Source: Andreprevotia lacus DSM 23236 (GTDB taxonomy: Bacteria > Pseudomonadota > Gammaproteobacteria > Burkholderiales > Chitinibacteraceae). From it: a DNA stretch of 64,000 nt. The stretch lies in the NCBI RefSeq assembly GCF_900176275.1, contig NZ_FWXD01000004.1, positions 62,001-126,000 on the forward strand. The letters are read 5' to 3'. Position 1 is the stretch's first letter, and every line of letters begins with the position of its first letter. Below, one piece after another: positions 46,506 through 54,414 of this stretch. The notes under the pieces are model-generated. The model made no database searches, was not told the origin of the DNA, and saw only the letters and a list, made by a program, of their open reading frames with translations. The translations under genes were made by a program, and so were the position numbers.

Positions 46506-49500
46506 TTACGGCGTGAAGTACTGGCGGCGCTGATGCTGTTCCTGATGGGCCGGGAACATCGCTGCATAGAACTCGGTCCAGCCACCCATGCGCACGCGTA
46601 CCAGGTTGTACTGCTCCGGGTCTTGCGATGCGGCCTGATAGGTGCCGAGGTCGGCGCAGGTCAGCGTGATCAGGTTGGAGCCGGTTTCGCCACGTGCATA
46701 CGCCTTCACGAAGCGTTGCAGATCAGCCAGCGGGAAGGTTTCGCTGATGTTCATGTCCACCGGCGAGGCGTTGGACAGCCCATACTCGATGGCCTCGCTG
46801 CGATAGCTCTCCAGCGACTGATAAATGTTGCGGAAGGCAGGCGCGGCCGGCAGGTCTTGCGGGGCCGGTACCGGCGACAGGTCGGACGCAATCGGCATGC
46901 CGTTGCGGCGACCATCGGCCGAGGCACCGCAGGGCAAGCCATCGCCCACATAGCCCTCGAAGGTACCGATACCCGGCGTGACCACGAACTCGAACTGGCC
47001 GTAGGTGCTCGCAATGCCGTCCAGCACCGGCTTGAGTGCCGGGTTGGGCTTGCGGATCACGTCCACGCACAGCGCCACCATCTTCTCCATCAGCCAGTTG
47101 CCCAGCTCGTTCACCTCGGCATTGCCGCTGCCCCACTTGGGCAGCGCCAGTGCGGTGTTGCGCCATTCCTGATAGCGGCGGCCGCGTTCTTCGGCATCGG
47201 CCGGGCCCATCAGCGTGTTCTGGTAAGGCTCGATCATGGTGTAGCCCCAATCGTTGATCAGGCAATCGAGCAACTCGGGCAGGGTGGTGATGGCGGTAGC
47301 CGGATCGAACACCAGCTTCTTGATCGCAAACAGCGAATCAATGGCATTGGATGCACCGACGCACAGCGGGGCAATCATGTGGAAGCGTGCGCCGGCATTG
47401 GTCAGATCGCGGCCGGAATCGACGCAGCCATCGATCAGGTTGGACAGCAGCGGGCTGGGGCAGATGCCGCCCAGATTGCCATAGGCACCGAGGATGACGT
47501 TGTAGCTCTGGATCACCAGCCATTCCAGCTGCTTGAGGAACTGCGCCTGCAGTTGCTCGAAGCTGGTGATCTCCTCGACGTGCGGTGAGCGGAAGGTCTG
47601 CTTCAGGCCGCGCAGGTACACCGGGCCGGCCGAGCCATAGGTGGCGCCCTGGTTCAGCGCCTGCTCCAGCGCTGTCATTGGTGTGACGTTGTTGAAGGCG
47701 AACTCGGTGGCACCGGCCAGCATGGGTTCGTAGCAGCCGTCGGCGGCATAGTCGCGTGACCACGCCAGCGAGACTTCGCTGCCCGAGCGATGCAGCGCTT
47801 CGCACAGGCGATCATCGTTATACAGAATGGGGTGTGCGCCACCGGCCAGCAGCGAGCGTGCGGCCTCGTCCAGGTACTCGTCCGGCATGTCCTTGTATAC
47901 ACGCAGCGACAGCGTTGGTGCGTTCACCGGAATGCGCCGCGCGGCCTTCAGGCACAGCAAGGTCACCGGGTTGGCGCCGCCTTGCGGCACGGCGCTGTCG
48001 TTGGGCAGATAACCGCCGACGGTGATCTGCTGCACCCACTGGTTGATGCCGCCACCCTGCGGGAAGTTGCCGCCCAGGCCGCACACGGCTGTGGTGCCGT
48101 AGTTCACGTAGTCGGTGATGTTGGCACGGTTGACGAAGGCGTTCTCGCCGATCTTCAGCCACAGGCAGTCGATGATTTCCTGTGCGCGTGCGTCGTCCTC
48201 GTTCGATTGCTGCAGCAACGGCCACAGAATCTGGTCCAGCCGGCCCAGCGCGGTCAGCTCGCCCACCAGATGCAGGCAGCAGTGGAAGGAATAGATCAGC
48301 TGCACGCCATCGTGGAAGCTGGCCGGTTTTTCAGTGACCAGCCGGCGCAGCCGCGCGGCCACGTCGTGCATGTTTTGCTGATCGGCAGGCTTGGCCTTGG
48401 CGGCTGCGGCATCGGCCAGCGTGGCCCAGTTGCGCAGATAGCCCTGCACACCCTCCAGCGACCAGATGGCCGATTGATAGAAATCCGCCTGCGCGGCATT
48501 GCCGCTGGCTGCCTGCAGCTTGCTGTGCAAGGTGGCCAGCAGCCCACCCAAGCCCTGCTGCACCAGCACGCCATAGTGCGGCACCACATGGCCCATGGCC
48601 GACCATTCGTTCAGCTCACCCTTCAGCCATGCAGCAACGGTTTCGTCTTCGCTCAGGTAGGGCACCACTTCCTTGCCACGGCCGAGCGTGAAGTCGGGAA
48701 TGATGCCAACGATCAATTCTTCCGGGTAAATGCGCAGCAGTTCGTTCTCGTGCGCGATATGCGAATTGGGGCCGGACAGCAGGCTGTCCAGCGTCTTCTT
48801 GTTGGCCATGCCCTTGCGCAGCGCCGCCGAGCCGCTCAGTGCCTTGACCTCGTCGCCCTGCACCAAGGTGGAGAGCTGCGGCAGGCGCGGGAAGGGCTTG
48901 CGGTCCAGCCAGCCGTCATTCCAGTGCGAGAAGGCGCGGCCCAGGAGCGACAGCAGGCGCGCATTGGGCGGATCGCCCGCCACATAGTTGCCGGCGGCCA
49001 TCTGGTGCAGATAGTCCTGCGAGTTGTAGAACATGTAGCCATTGGGGCTGCGCACGCGCCAGTGCGGGTCTTCGTAGGCATCGCGCGGATGGTCGACGGC
49101 CGGCACGGCCAGCTCCTTGGCGGCCGGCACATACCAGTAGGCACCGGCAATCCCTTGCACCACGCTCATCAGGCGGTCGGCCGGGCGGTCGGGCATGTCG
49201 CCCATCAGATGATGCAGGATGACCTCGAAGCGTTCCTGCTCGTTACAGAAGGCGACGAACATCAGGCCGTTTTCGCGCGCGGCGCTGCTGGCATGCTCGC
49301 CAAACGGCAGCGCCTGGCGCAGCAACTTGCGGTTGTCGCCATTGGCATCCAGCACGTGCGCGCGGTGGATGTGTGCATTGGTGGCGTTCTGCGGCAGGAT
49401 GGCGCCCGTGGTGTCGCGGCCCAGCATGGCGTCTTCGGTATCCGGGGCCATGGCGCTGATGCTGGTCCAGTCGAACAGAAATTTCTGCGTAAAGCCGAAC

Positions 49501-50009
49501 GCCGCGCCACGGTATTCGCCATCGACGAGGATGTCTTCGGCCAGGCTGATCGGGTCATTCGGGTTGGTGATGCCATCAAGATAGCGGCCACCGATCACGC
49601 GGCCATCCGGGCGCTTGCCCACCGGCAGGATATCGAGCTGCGAGGCCAGTCGTTCCAGCTCGCCACGGAAGGGGGCGATCAGCGCGGCAGCCACGGCCGG
49701 GTCGGTGCCCTTGAGGTAGAGCAGTGCATCGCCGCCGGTATCGCGCAGCTTGGGCGAGTGATTCAGCACCTTGCGGCTGACGGGGATGTGCCGATCATTC
49801 CAGCGGCCCCACAGCTCGGGCGAGAACGCAGCCACCAGGCCACAGCCCTCGCCGGCGGCATCGGCCGCTGCAGCCAGATCGCGCACCAGCTTGAGCAGTG
49901 CTGCGTGGGTTTCAGGGTCATGGTGGCGCAGGGTCAGCGTGACGACCTGGCCAAAAATGGCGGGAACAAGCAGGCCGCGCTGGGCGCCTTGCAGAATCTC
50001 GGTATACAT
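46506..50009 (-). CDS. fusion of DyP-type peroxidase and glycyl-radical enzyme (PFL-like)
   Basis: One uninterrupted 1167-codon frame with AGGAG before the ATG. Residues 1-310 form a DyP-type heme peroxidase: GGRYLDGITNP (distal Asp145), NAHIHRAH (proximal heme ligand His213) and LLRQALPFG (distal Arg231, 18 residues after the His as in DypB), plus ENGLMFVAFCNEQERFEVIL and GAYWYVP. Residues about 360-1167 form a glycyl-radical enzyme: catalytic Cys759 with Glu761 in AADGCYEP, then CGASADGRRNGMPIASDLSP and the C-terminal loop LVRVRMGGWTEF with Gly1143 as the expected radical site, where Trp replaces the usual Tyr. A single Cys, not Cys-Cys, points to a lyase/dehydratase-type enzyme rather than true pyruvate formate-lyase. 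No activase gene lies in the window. Confidence 0.88.
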   Translation of the reverse strand: MYTEILQGAQRGLLVPAIFGQVVTLTLRHHDPETHAALLKLVRDLAAAADAAGEGCGLVAAFSPELWGRWNDRHIPVSRKVLNHSPKLRDTGGDALLYLKGTDPAVAAALIAPFRGELERLASQLDILPVGKRPDGRVIGGRYLDGITNPNDPISLAEDILVDGEYRGAAFGFTQKFLFDWTSISAMAPDTEDAMLGRDTTGAILPQNATNAHIHRAHVLDANGDNRKLLRQALPFGEHASSAARENGLMFVAFCNEQERFEVILHHLMGDMPDRPADRLMSVVQGIAGAYWYVPAAKELAVPAVDHPRDAYEDPHWRVRSPNGYMFYNSQDYLHQMAAGNYVAGDPPNARLLSLLGRAFSHWNDGWLDRKPFPRLPQLSTLVQGDEVKALSGSAALRKGMANKKTLDSLLSGPNSHIAHENELLRIYPEELIVGIIPDFTLGRGKEVVPYLSEDETVAAWLKGELNEWSAMGHVVPHYGVLVQQGLGGLLATLHSKLQAASGNAAQADFYQSAIWSLEGVQGYLRNWATLADAAAAKAKPADQQNMHDVAARLRRLVTEKPASFHDGVQLIYSFHCCLHLVGELTALGRLDQILWPLLQQSNEDDARAQEIIDCLWLKIGENAFVNRANITDYVNYGTTAVCGLGGNFPQGGGINQWVQQITVGGYLPNDSAVPQGGANPVTLLCLKAARRIPVNAPTLSLRVYKDMPDEYLDEAARSLLAGGAHPILYNDDRLCEALHRSGSEVSLAWSRDYAADGCYEPMLAGATEFAFNNVTPMTALEQALNQGATYGSAGPVYLRGLKQTFRSPHVEEITSFEQLQAQFLKQLEWLVIQSYNVILGAYGNLGGICPSPLLSNLIDGCVDSGRDLTNAGARFHMIAPLCVGASNAIDSLFAIKKLVFDPATAITTLPELLDCLINDWGYTMIEPYQNTLMGPADAEERGRRYQEWRNTALALPKWGSGNAEVNELGNWLMEKMVALCVDVIRKPNPALKPVLDGIASTYGQFEFVVTPGIGTFEGYVGDGLPCGASADGRRNGMPIASDLSPVPAPQDLPAAPAFRNIYQSLESYRSEAIEYGLSNASPVDMNISETFPLADLQRFVKAYARGETGSNLITLTCADLGTYQAASQDPEQYNLVRVRMGGWTEFYAAMFPAHQEQHQRRQYFTP

Positions 50010-50639
50010 CGTGACTCCTGAACGGGGACGTGGAGGAAAGGGGCAGGCAGGTCCGCGCTGCTGTCTTGCGGCAGGCTGGATGAGGGGCTAAAACCCTTGG
50101 CGCTAGGTGTAAGTCAGTGGCGTTTAAAACGCAAGACAATCGCTGTAATGGTTGCGTTTATGCGAAAGGAATACGGCGGTAGCGTGAAGCTGCTCACGGC
50201 GGGGCACGCCAGCGCTTGACGCCGGCAGCACAACAGCGGGCGGCGCCCAAGCAAAAGCCCCGCAAAAGCGGGGCTTGGGTATTGGTGCAAGGCATTTCGG
50301 ACTCAGCCTTGCGCAAGTCATCCGTTACGGATGCTGCGCAGCATAGCGGCAGAATGTAACCGTTATATGACAAGTCTGGCCGCTGCCATGCGCGAGCCGG
50401 CCGGGCTTCAATAGCGTGGTGCAGCGCACAGCAAGGGCGAGCGGAATGCGAACCCGTCTTGCCAACGGCAAGGGTATATAACGCTGGAAGCCTTGATTCT
50501 GCTGGGTTGGCAGCATGCGCCAGCCGGTGCAGGCATGCGAATAGGGCAGATGCGCAATTGTCCCTAACATGGGTGACTGAATGTGAGCAATTGTTCACGT
50601 TTCTATTGAATGACATCCATATCGTTTCTGGAGAATTGC
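50010..50639. other. 630-bp divergent intergenic region
   Basis: Separates the fusion gene (minus) from an MFS gene (plus). It contains a GCGTTT palindrome cluster (50120-50159) and a terminator-like hairpin at 50255-50276 (AAGCCCCGC and GCGGGGCTT around AAAA, followed on the minus strand by TTTG). A terminator inside a divergent spacer suggests that a short untranslated RNA or an unrecognised small gene ends there. No frame in the region looks like a conserved protein. Confidence 0.5.
50120..50159. promoter_or_regulatory. palindrome cluster in the promoter region of the fusion gene
   Basis: GCGTTTAAAACGC (50120-50132) is symmetric about one base, and AAACGCAA (50127-50134) is repeated inverted as TTGCGTTT (50152-50159). 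Located about 110-150 bases upstream of the fusion gene start. No FNR-type TTGAT-N4-ATCAA site is seen, so oxygen control of the classical kind is not evident. Confidence 0.35.
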
Positions 50640-51854
50640 ATGCGCACTGCGACTCAACCCGCCGCCGCAGCGACACCCGCTGCAGGCAGCATCCTGCCGG
50701 CCTTGTTGCCGCTGGCATTATTCGTACTATTAGGTTTTCTGGCTGTCGGCCTGCCGCTGGCGGTGTTGCCGGGCTACGTACACGGCACCCTGGGCTATGG
50801 CAACGTGATGGTTGGCGTGGTCATCGGCACGCAGGCGCTGGCCGCCTTGTTGACCCGCGCCTCGGTCGGGCGCTATGTCGATGAACGTGGCGGCAAGCGT
50901 GCCACGCTGATCGGCCTGGCGCTGGCGGCAACGTCGGGCGCCTTCTATCTGCTGGCACATGCGCTGGCCGCCATGCCGGTTGCCAGCCTGGCTGCGCTGC
51001 TGCTGGGCCGGGTGGCGCTGGGGCTGTCCGACAGCTTTGTGATCACCGGCTGCTTTGCCTGGGGCATGGGCCGCATCGGCGCGCAAAACGCCGGCCGCAT
51101 GATGGCCATTTTCGGCATGGCCATGTTTGCTGCCATGACACTGGGCGCACCGCTGGGCGTGGCGGTGCAGGCACAGGGCGGTTTGTCGCTGCTGGCTGCG
51201 GCGGTGATCGCACTGCCGGCGCTGGCCTTGTTTGCCGCCAGCCAGTTGGCCGGCACCCCGGCGATTGCCGGCAAGCGTCTGCCGTTCTCGCAGGTGCTGG
51301 GGCTGATCTGGTTGCCGGGGCTGGGCCTTGCCAGTGGCGTGGCAGGCTTTGCCGTACTTGCCACCTTCATCACCCTGTTGTTCGCCCAGCGCGGCTGGGG
51401 CAACGCGGCCTTTGCGCTCACGCTGTTCGGCATCGGCTATATCGGTCTGCGCTTGTTCCTGGCCCATCTGCCCGACAAGCTGGGTGGCGCACGCGTCGCC
51501 ATGGTGAGCCTGCTGGTCGAGGCCGCCGGGCTGGCGTTAATCTGGCAGGCACCGACTGCCCAGCTTGCCTTTGCCGGTGCAGTGCTGGTGGGGCTGGGCT
51601 TTTCGCTGGTGTTTCCGTCCTTCGGCGTCGAGGCCATCCGCCGCGTGCCGCCACAAAGCCGCAGTGCTGCACTGGGGGCCTATGCCGCCTTCTTCGATCT
51701 GGCTTTTGCGGTAACGGGCCCGCTGGCCGGGCTGGTGGCCGGCAGTGCCAGTTATGGGGTGGTGTATGCGCTGGCTGGTGCCGTGGCCATGCTGGGCACT
51801 GCGCTGGCGTGGCGGCTGGCAGGCAAGGTGCCAGCACTGAGTGTGCATCACTGA
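50640..51854 (+). CDS. MFS transporter (YfcJ/YhhS-like)
   Basis: A 404-residue membrane protein with 12 predicted helices. The sequence GYGNVMVGVVIGTQALAALLTRASVGRYVDERGGKRATLIGL carries the loop motif of sugar-efflux-like MFS proteins, and FSLVFPSFGVEAIRRVPPQSRSAALGAYAAFFDLAFAVTGPLAGL matches the YfcJ/YhhS group. GGAG at about 50630 precedes the ATG at 50640, chosen over an upstream in-frame codon at 50610. Export of sugars, phosphonates or drugs are all possible; substrate unknown. Divergent from the fusion gene across a long spacer. Confidence 0.87.
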   Translation: MRTATQPAAAATPAAGSILPALLPLALFVLLGFLAVGLPLAVLPGYVHGTLGYGNVMVGVVIGTQALAALLTRASVGRYVDERGGKRATLIGLALAATSGAFYLLAHALAAMPVASLAALLLGRVALGLSDSFVITGCFAWGMGRIGAQNAGRMMAIFGMAMFAAMTLGAPLGVAVQAQGGLSLLAAAVIALPALALFAASQLAGTPAIAGKRLPFSQVLGLIWLPGLGLASGVAGFAVLATFITLLFAQRGWGNAAFALTLFGIGYIGLRLFLAHLPDKLGGARVAMVSLLVEAAGLALIWQAPTAQLAFAGAVLVGLGFSLVFPSFGVEAIRRVPPQSRSAALGAYAAFFDLAFAVTGPLAGLVAGSASYGVVYALAGAVAMLGTALAWRLAGKVPALSVHH

Positions 51855-51891
51855 ATTGCATCTGATTTCAAGGTTACAATAGGCTTCGGGT

Positions 51892-51920
51892 CGACCGGGC
51901 AGCAGCAAGCTGCCCGGTCG
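51892..51920 (+). promoter_or_regulatory. 11-bp hairpin in leader of the TTR-like domain gene
   Basis: CGACCGGGCAG (51892-51902) pairs perfectly with CTGCCCGGTCG (51910-51920), 7-base loop, no T run. A TACAAT -10-like hexamer at 51875-51880 lies just upstream, so the hairpin would sit near the 5' end of the transcript. It could equally be the weak terminator of the MFS gene. Confidence 0.4.
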
Positions 51921-51951
51921 CGGTGTCAACGGATGCGTGCAAGGAGGGGCG

Positions 51952-52491
51952 ATGAGTTTCGACGAGTTCACACACTCGGCCGAGTTCCGCCATGCGCTGG
52001 CCGATGCCGATACCGTGCGCCGCGTACGTCGCCAGCTGATCGAGCGCCACCCCACCAGCGGCAGCTGGAGCGATGCGCAGGTGCTGCGCGTTTACTTTGC
52101 CGAGCGCGAACGCTGGCCGCACATGAGCGCCAGCCCCCAGCGCAGCACGCCGCGTGCGGCATCCCCGGCGCCGCCAGCGCCTGCGCCGGCACCCGCCAAA
52201 GCCAGCAATGCCGGCCCCTATGCCACCGCGACGGCCACGACGGTGCCGGCTGCGGCCCCGGCGCCCGCACCTGCGCCGGCAGCAGAAAAGACCTGGATCG
52301 AAATCCAGCTGGTCGGCGAGGATGACCAGCCGATTGCCGGCGAGGAATACGAAATCACCCTGTCCAACGGGCTGAAGTTTTCCGGCACGCTCAATGCCGA
52401 AGGCATGGCCAGGCTGGAAGGGCTGGACCCCGATACCTGCCAGGTGACCTTTCCCAAGCTGGACAAGGCCGCCTGGTCGCCATTGGGGTGA
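51952..52491 (+). CDS. protein with Ala/Pro linker and C-terminal TTR-like domain of type VI effector/VgrG kind
   Basis: A 179-residue protein with AAGGAGG before the ATG at 51952. The N-terminal 60 residues form a helical module (FDEFTHSAEFRHALADADTVRRVRRQLIERHPTSGSWSDAQVLRVYFAERERWPHM). Residues about 60-115 are a long Ala/Pro linker. The C-terminal domain (TWIEIQLVGEDDQPIAGEEYEITLSNGLKFSGTLNAEGMARLEGLDPDTCQVTFPKLD) matches the transthyretin-like domain found at the ends of VgrG spikes, PAAR proteins and type VI secretion effectors, where it docks cargo. No secretion genes lie nearby, so it is an orphan. Confidence 0.7.
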   Translation: MSFDEFTHSAEFRHALADADTVRRVRRQLIERHPTSGSWSDAQVLRVYFAERERWPHMSASPQRSTPRAASPAPPAPAPAPAKASNAGPYATATATTVPAAAPAPAPAPAAEKTWIEIQLVGEDDQPIAGEEYEITLSNGLKFSGTLNAEGMARLEGLDPDTCQVTFPKLDKAAWSPLG

Positions 52492-52506
52492 TCGCCCCGG
52501 TGGCTG

Positions 52507-54351
52507 TCACCCCAGCACGTAGCGGTTCTTGCCCGAGCGCTTGGCGCGGTACATGGCTTCGTCGGCCTGGGTGAGCAGGCTGTCGCTGTCGGTCTTGGCA
52601 TAGGCCGCACGGATGGCAATGCCGATGCTGGTCGACACCGTGACATCGTCATTTTCCAGTCTGAACGGATGGGTCATCGCGGCGATGACTTTTTCTGCCA
52701 CCTGGGTGCTGTCGCCGACGGCGTCATTGAGTGATTCCAGCAAGATGGTGAACTCGTCGCCAGCCAGCCGTGCCACGGTATCGGTTTCGCGCACGCAGCC
52801 TTTCAGCCGTTGGGCAAACTGCTTGAGCAATTCATCGCCGGCATCGTGGCCATAGGTGTCGTTGATGGCTTTGAAGCCATCCAGATCAAGGAACAGCGCC
52901 GCCAGCGGGCGCTGGTGGCGTTTTTGCCGGGCAATGGCGTTTTTCAGGTGTTCGAGCATGGCGCGGCGGTTGGGCAGGCCGGTGAGCGCATCGGCAAAGG
53001 CCTGACCGCGCAGCTGCTCCATCAAGCGGGTGAGCTGGCTGATGTCCTGCACCATCTGGTAATAACCGCGCACGTGGTGTTCTTCATCCTCGTCCGGCAC
53101 GATGGTAAAGCGCACGTCGCGCAGCAAGCCGTTGAAGCGGAAGCTGGCATTGAAGCGCACCTTCAAGCCTTGCAGCACCTTTTCGACATAAGGGGTCAGC
53201 GTCTGCTGCGCTTCTTTTTCCAGCAGCTGGCGCGCTGGTTTGCCGATCAGTTGTTGATGATCGACCCCGAACCATTCGCCATAGGTGGCATTGACGAAGC
53301 GATAGATGTGCTCGCGGTCGATATAGGCGATCAGGATGGGCAAATGGTCGGTGATGGTGATCAGCTCCTGGCGCGCCGCGGCCAGCTCGCGCGTGCGCAC
53401 TTCCACGCGTCGTTCCAGCTCATGGTGCATGTCCAGCAGTGCGTTTTCGGCATACTTGCGCCGTTCTATGTCTTCGACGATGAGGATGAAGCGCTCGGCC
53501 TCGCCCCGTTCGTTGCGGTGCAGCGCCACGGTGAGGTTGCCCCAGAGCTGGCTGCCGTTGTTGTGGCGCAGCCGCAGTTCCTGCTGGAACTCGGTGACAT
53601 AACCCGAGCGCAGCCGGCTGGTCAGCCCTTCCAGCCGATGCCAGTCACTCTCGTCGATCAGGGCGGCCACCGGGCGGCGGAAGAGCTCATCGCGCCGATA
53701 GCCCAGCATGCTCAACAGACAGCTATTGACCAGCAGCCAGTCGCCATCCGGCGTGATATGGGCGATGCCGACCGGTGCCTGCTCGACGGTATCGCGGTAA
53801 AGCGCGGTGGCCTGCAGGCTGGCCTGGGCATCCTCGGCGTGCAACTGGCGCGACAGCAGCATGGCCTCGCGCGCCTGCAGCGCCTGCTCGGCGATGTGTG
53901 CCAGATCGCGCAGCGCTTGCAGGTCGTCTTCGCTCGGCACGCGGGGCTGGGTGTCGGTCACGCACAGGGTGCCCAGTGCCAGTCCATCGCGTGAATGCAG
54001 CGGCTGGCCGGCATAGAAGCGGATGTGTGGGGGCCCGGTAACCAAAGGGTTGTCGTGAAAGCGCGGGTCCTGGCCCGCATCACCTACCACCAGGGCATCG
54101 CGTTGCAGGATGGCATGGCTGCAGAAGGCCTGCTCGCGCGGGGTCTCGCTGAAGGTCACACCCACCTTGGCCTTCAGCCACTGGCGGTCCTGGTCGATCA
54201 AGGTCACCATGGCCACCGGTACGTGCAGGATGCGCGCGGCCAGCCGTGCAACGCGGTCGAATTCCGCCTCGGGTGGCGTATCGAGTATGGCAAGCCGCTG
54301 CAGCACGGCCAGTCGCAGCGTTTCGTTCTCGGGGTGCGGGGCAATGATCAC
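52507..54351 (-). CDS. GAF-PAS-PAS-GGDEF diguanylate cyclase
   Basis: A 614-residue soluble cyclase, starting at GTG 54351 with AGGA upstream. Order: GAF (about 20-165, with DQDRQWLKAKVGVTFSETPREQAFCSHAIL), PAS (about 180-305), a coiled linker, a second PAS (about 335-450) and GGDEF (about 455-614). The signature reads AGDEF, a known functional variant, preceded by the inhibitory-site motif RETD five residues upstream. The DGFKAINDTYGHDAGDELL segment is intact. No membrane segment. Convergent with the TTR-like gene; a separate transcript from the Kef gene 63 bp upstream is likely. Confidence 0.92.
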   Translation of the reverse strand: MIIAPHPENETLRLAVLQRLAILDTPPEAEFDRVARLAARILHVPVAMVTLIDQDRQWLKAKVGVTFSETPREQAFCSHAILQRDALVVGDAGQDPRFHDNPLVTGPPHIRFYAGQPLHSRDGLALGTLCVTDTQPRVPSEDDLQALRDLAHIAEQALQAREAMLLSRQLHAEDAQASLQATALYRDTVEQAPVGIAHITPDGDWLLVNSCLLSMLGYRRDELFRRPVAALIDESDWHRLEGLTSRLRSGYVTEFQQELRLRHNNGSQLWGNLTVALHRNERGEAERFILIVEDIERRKYAENALLDMHHELERRVEVRTRELAAARQELITITDHLPILIAYIDREHIYRFVNATYGEWFGVDHQQLIGKPARQLLEKEAQQTLTPYVEKVLQGLKVRFNASFRFNGLLRDVRFTIVPDEDEEHHVRGYYQMVQDISQLTRLMEQLRGQAFADALTGLPNRRAMLEHLKNAIARQKRHQRPLAALFLDLDGFKAINDTYGHDAGDELLKQFAQRLKGCVRETDTVARLAGDEFTILLESLNDAVGDSTQVAEKVIAAMTHPFRLENDDVTVSTSIGIAIRAAYAKTDSDSLLTQADEAMYRAKRSGKNRYVLG

Positions 54352-54414
54352 GGGTGGTGGTCCTGCATGTGTCGCGTCTGATGCATACTGGATTTATAGG
54401 CCGGGCGAGCGGTT

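Noticed and set aside
47790-50021. 743-residue plus-strand frame
   Set aside because: Antisense to the peroxidase/glycyl-radical fusion, whose motifs are all on the minus strand.
50194-50718. 174-residue minus-strand frame in the divergent spacer
   Set aside because: Its N-terminal part overlaps the start of the MFS gene and there is no conserved motif or ribosome site.
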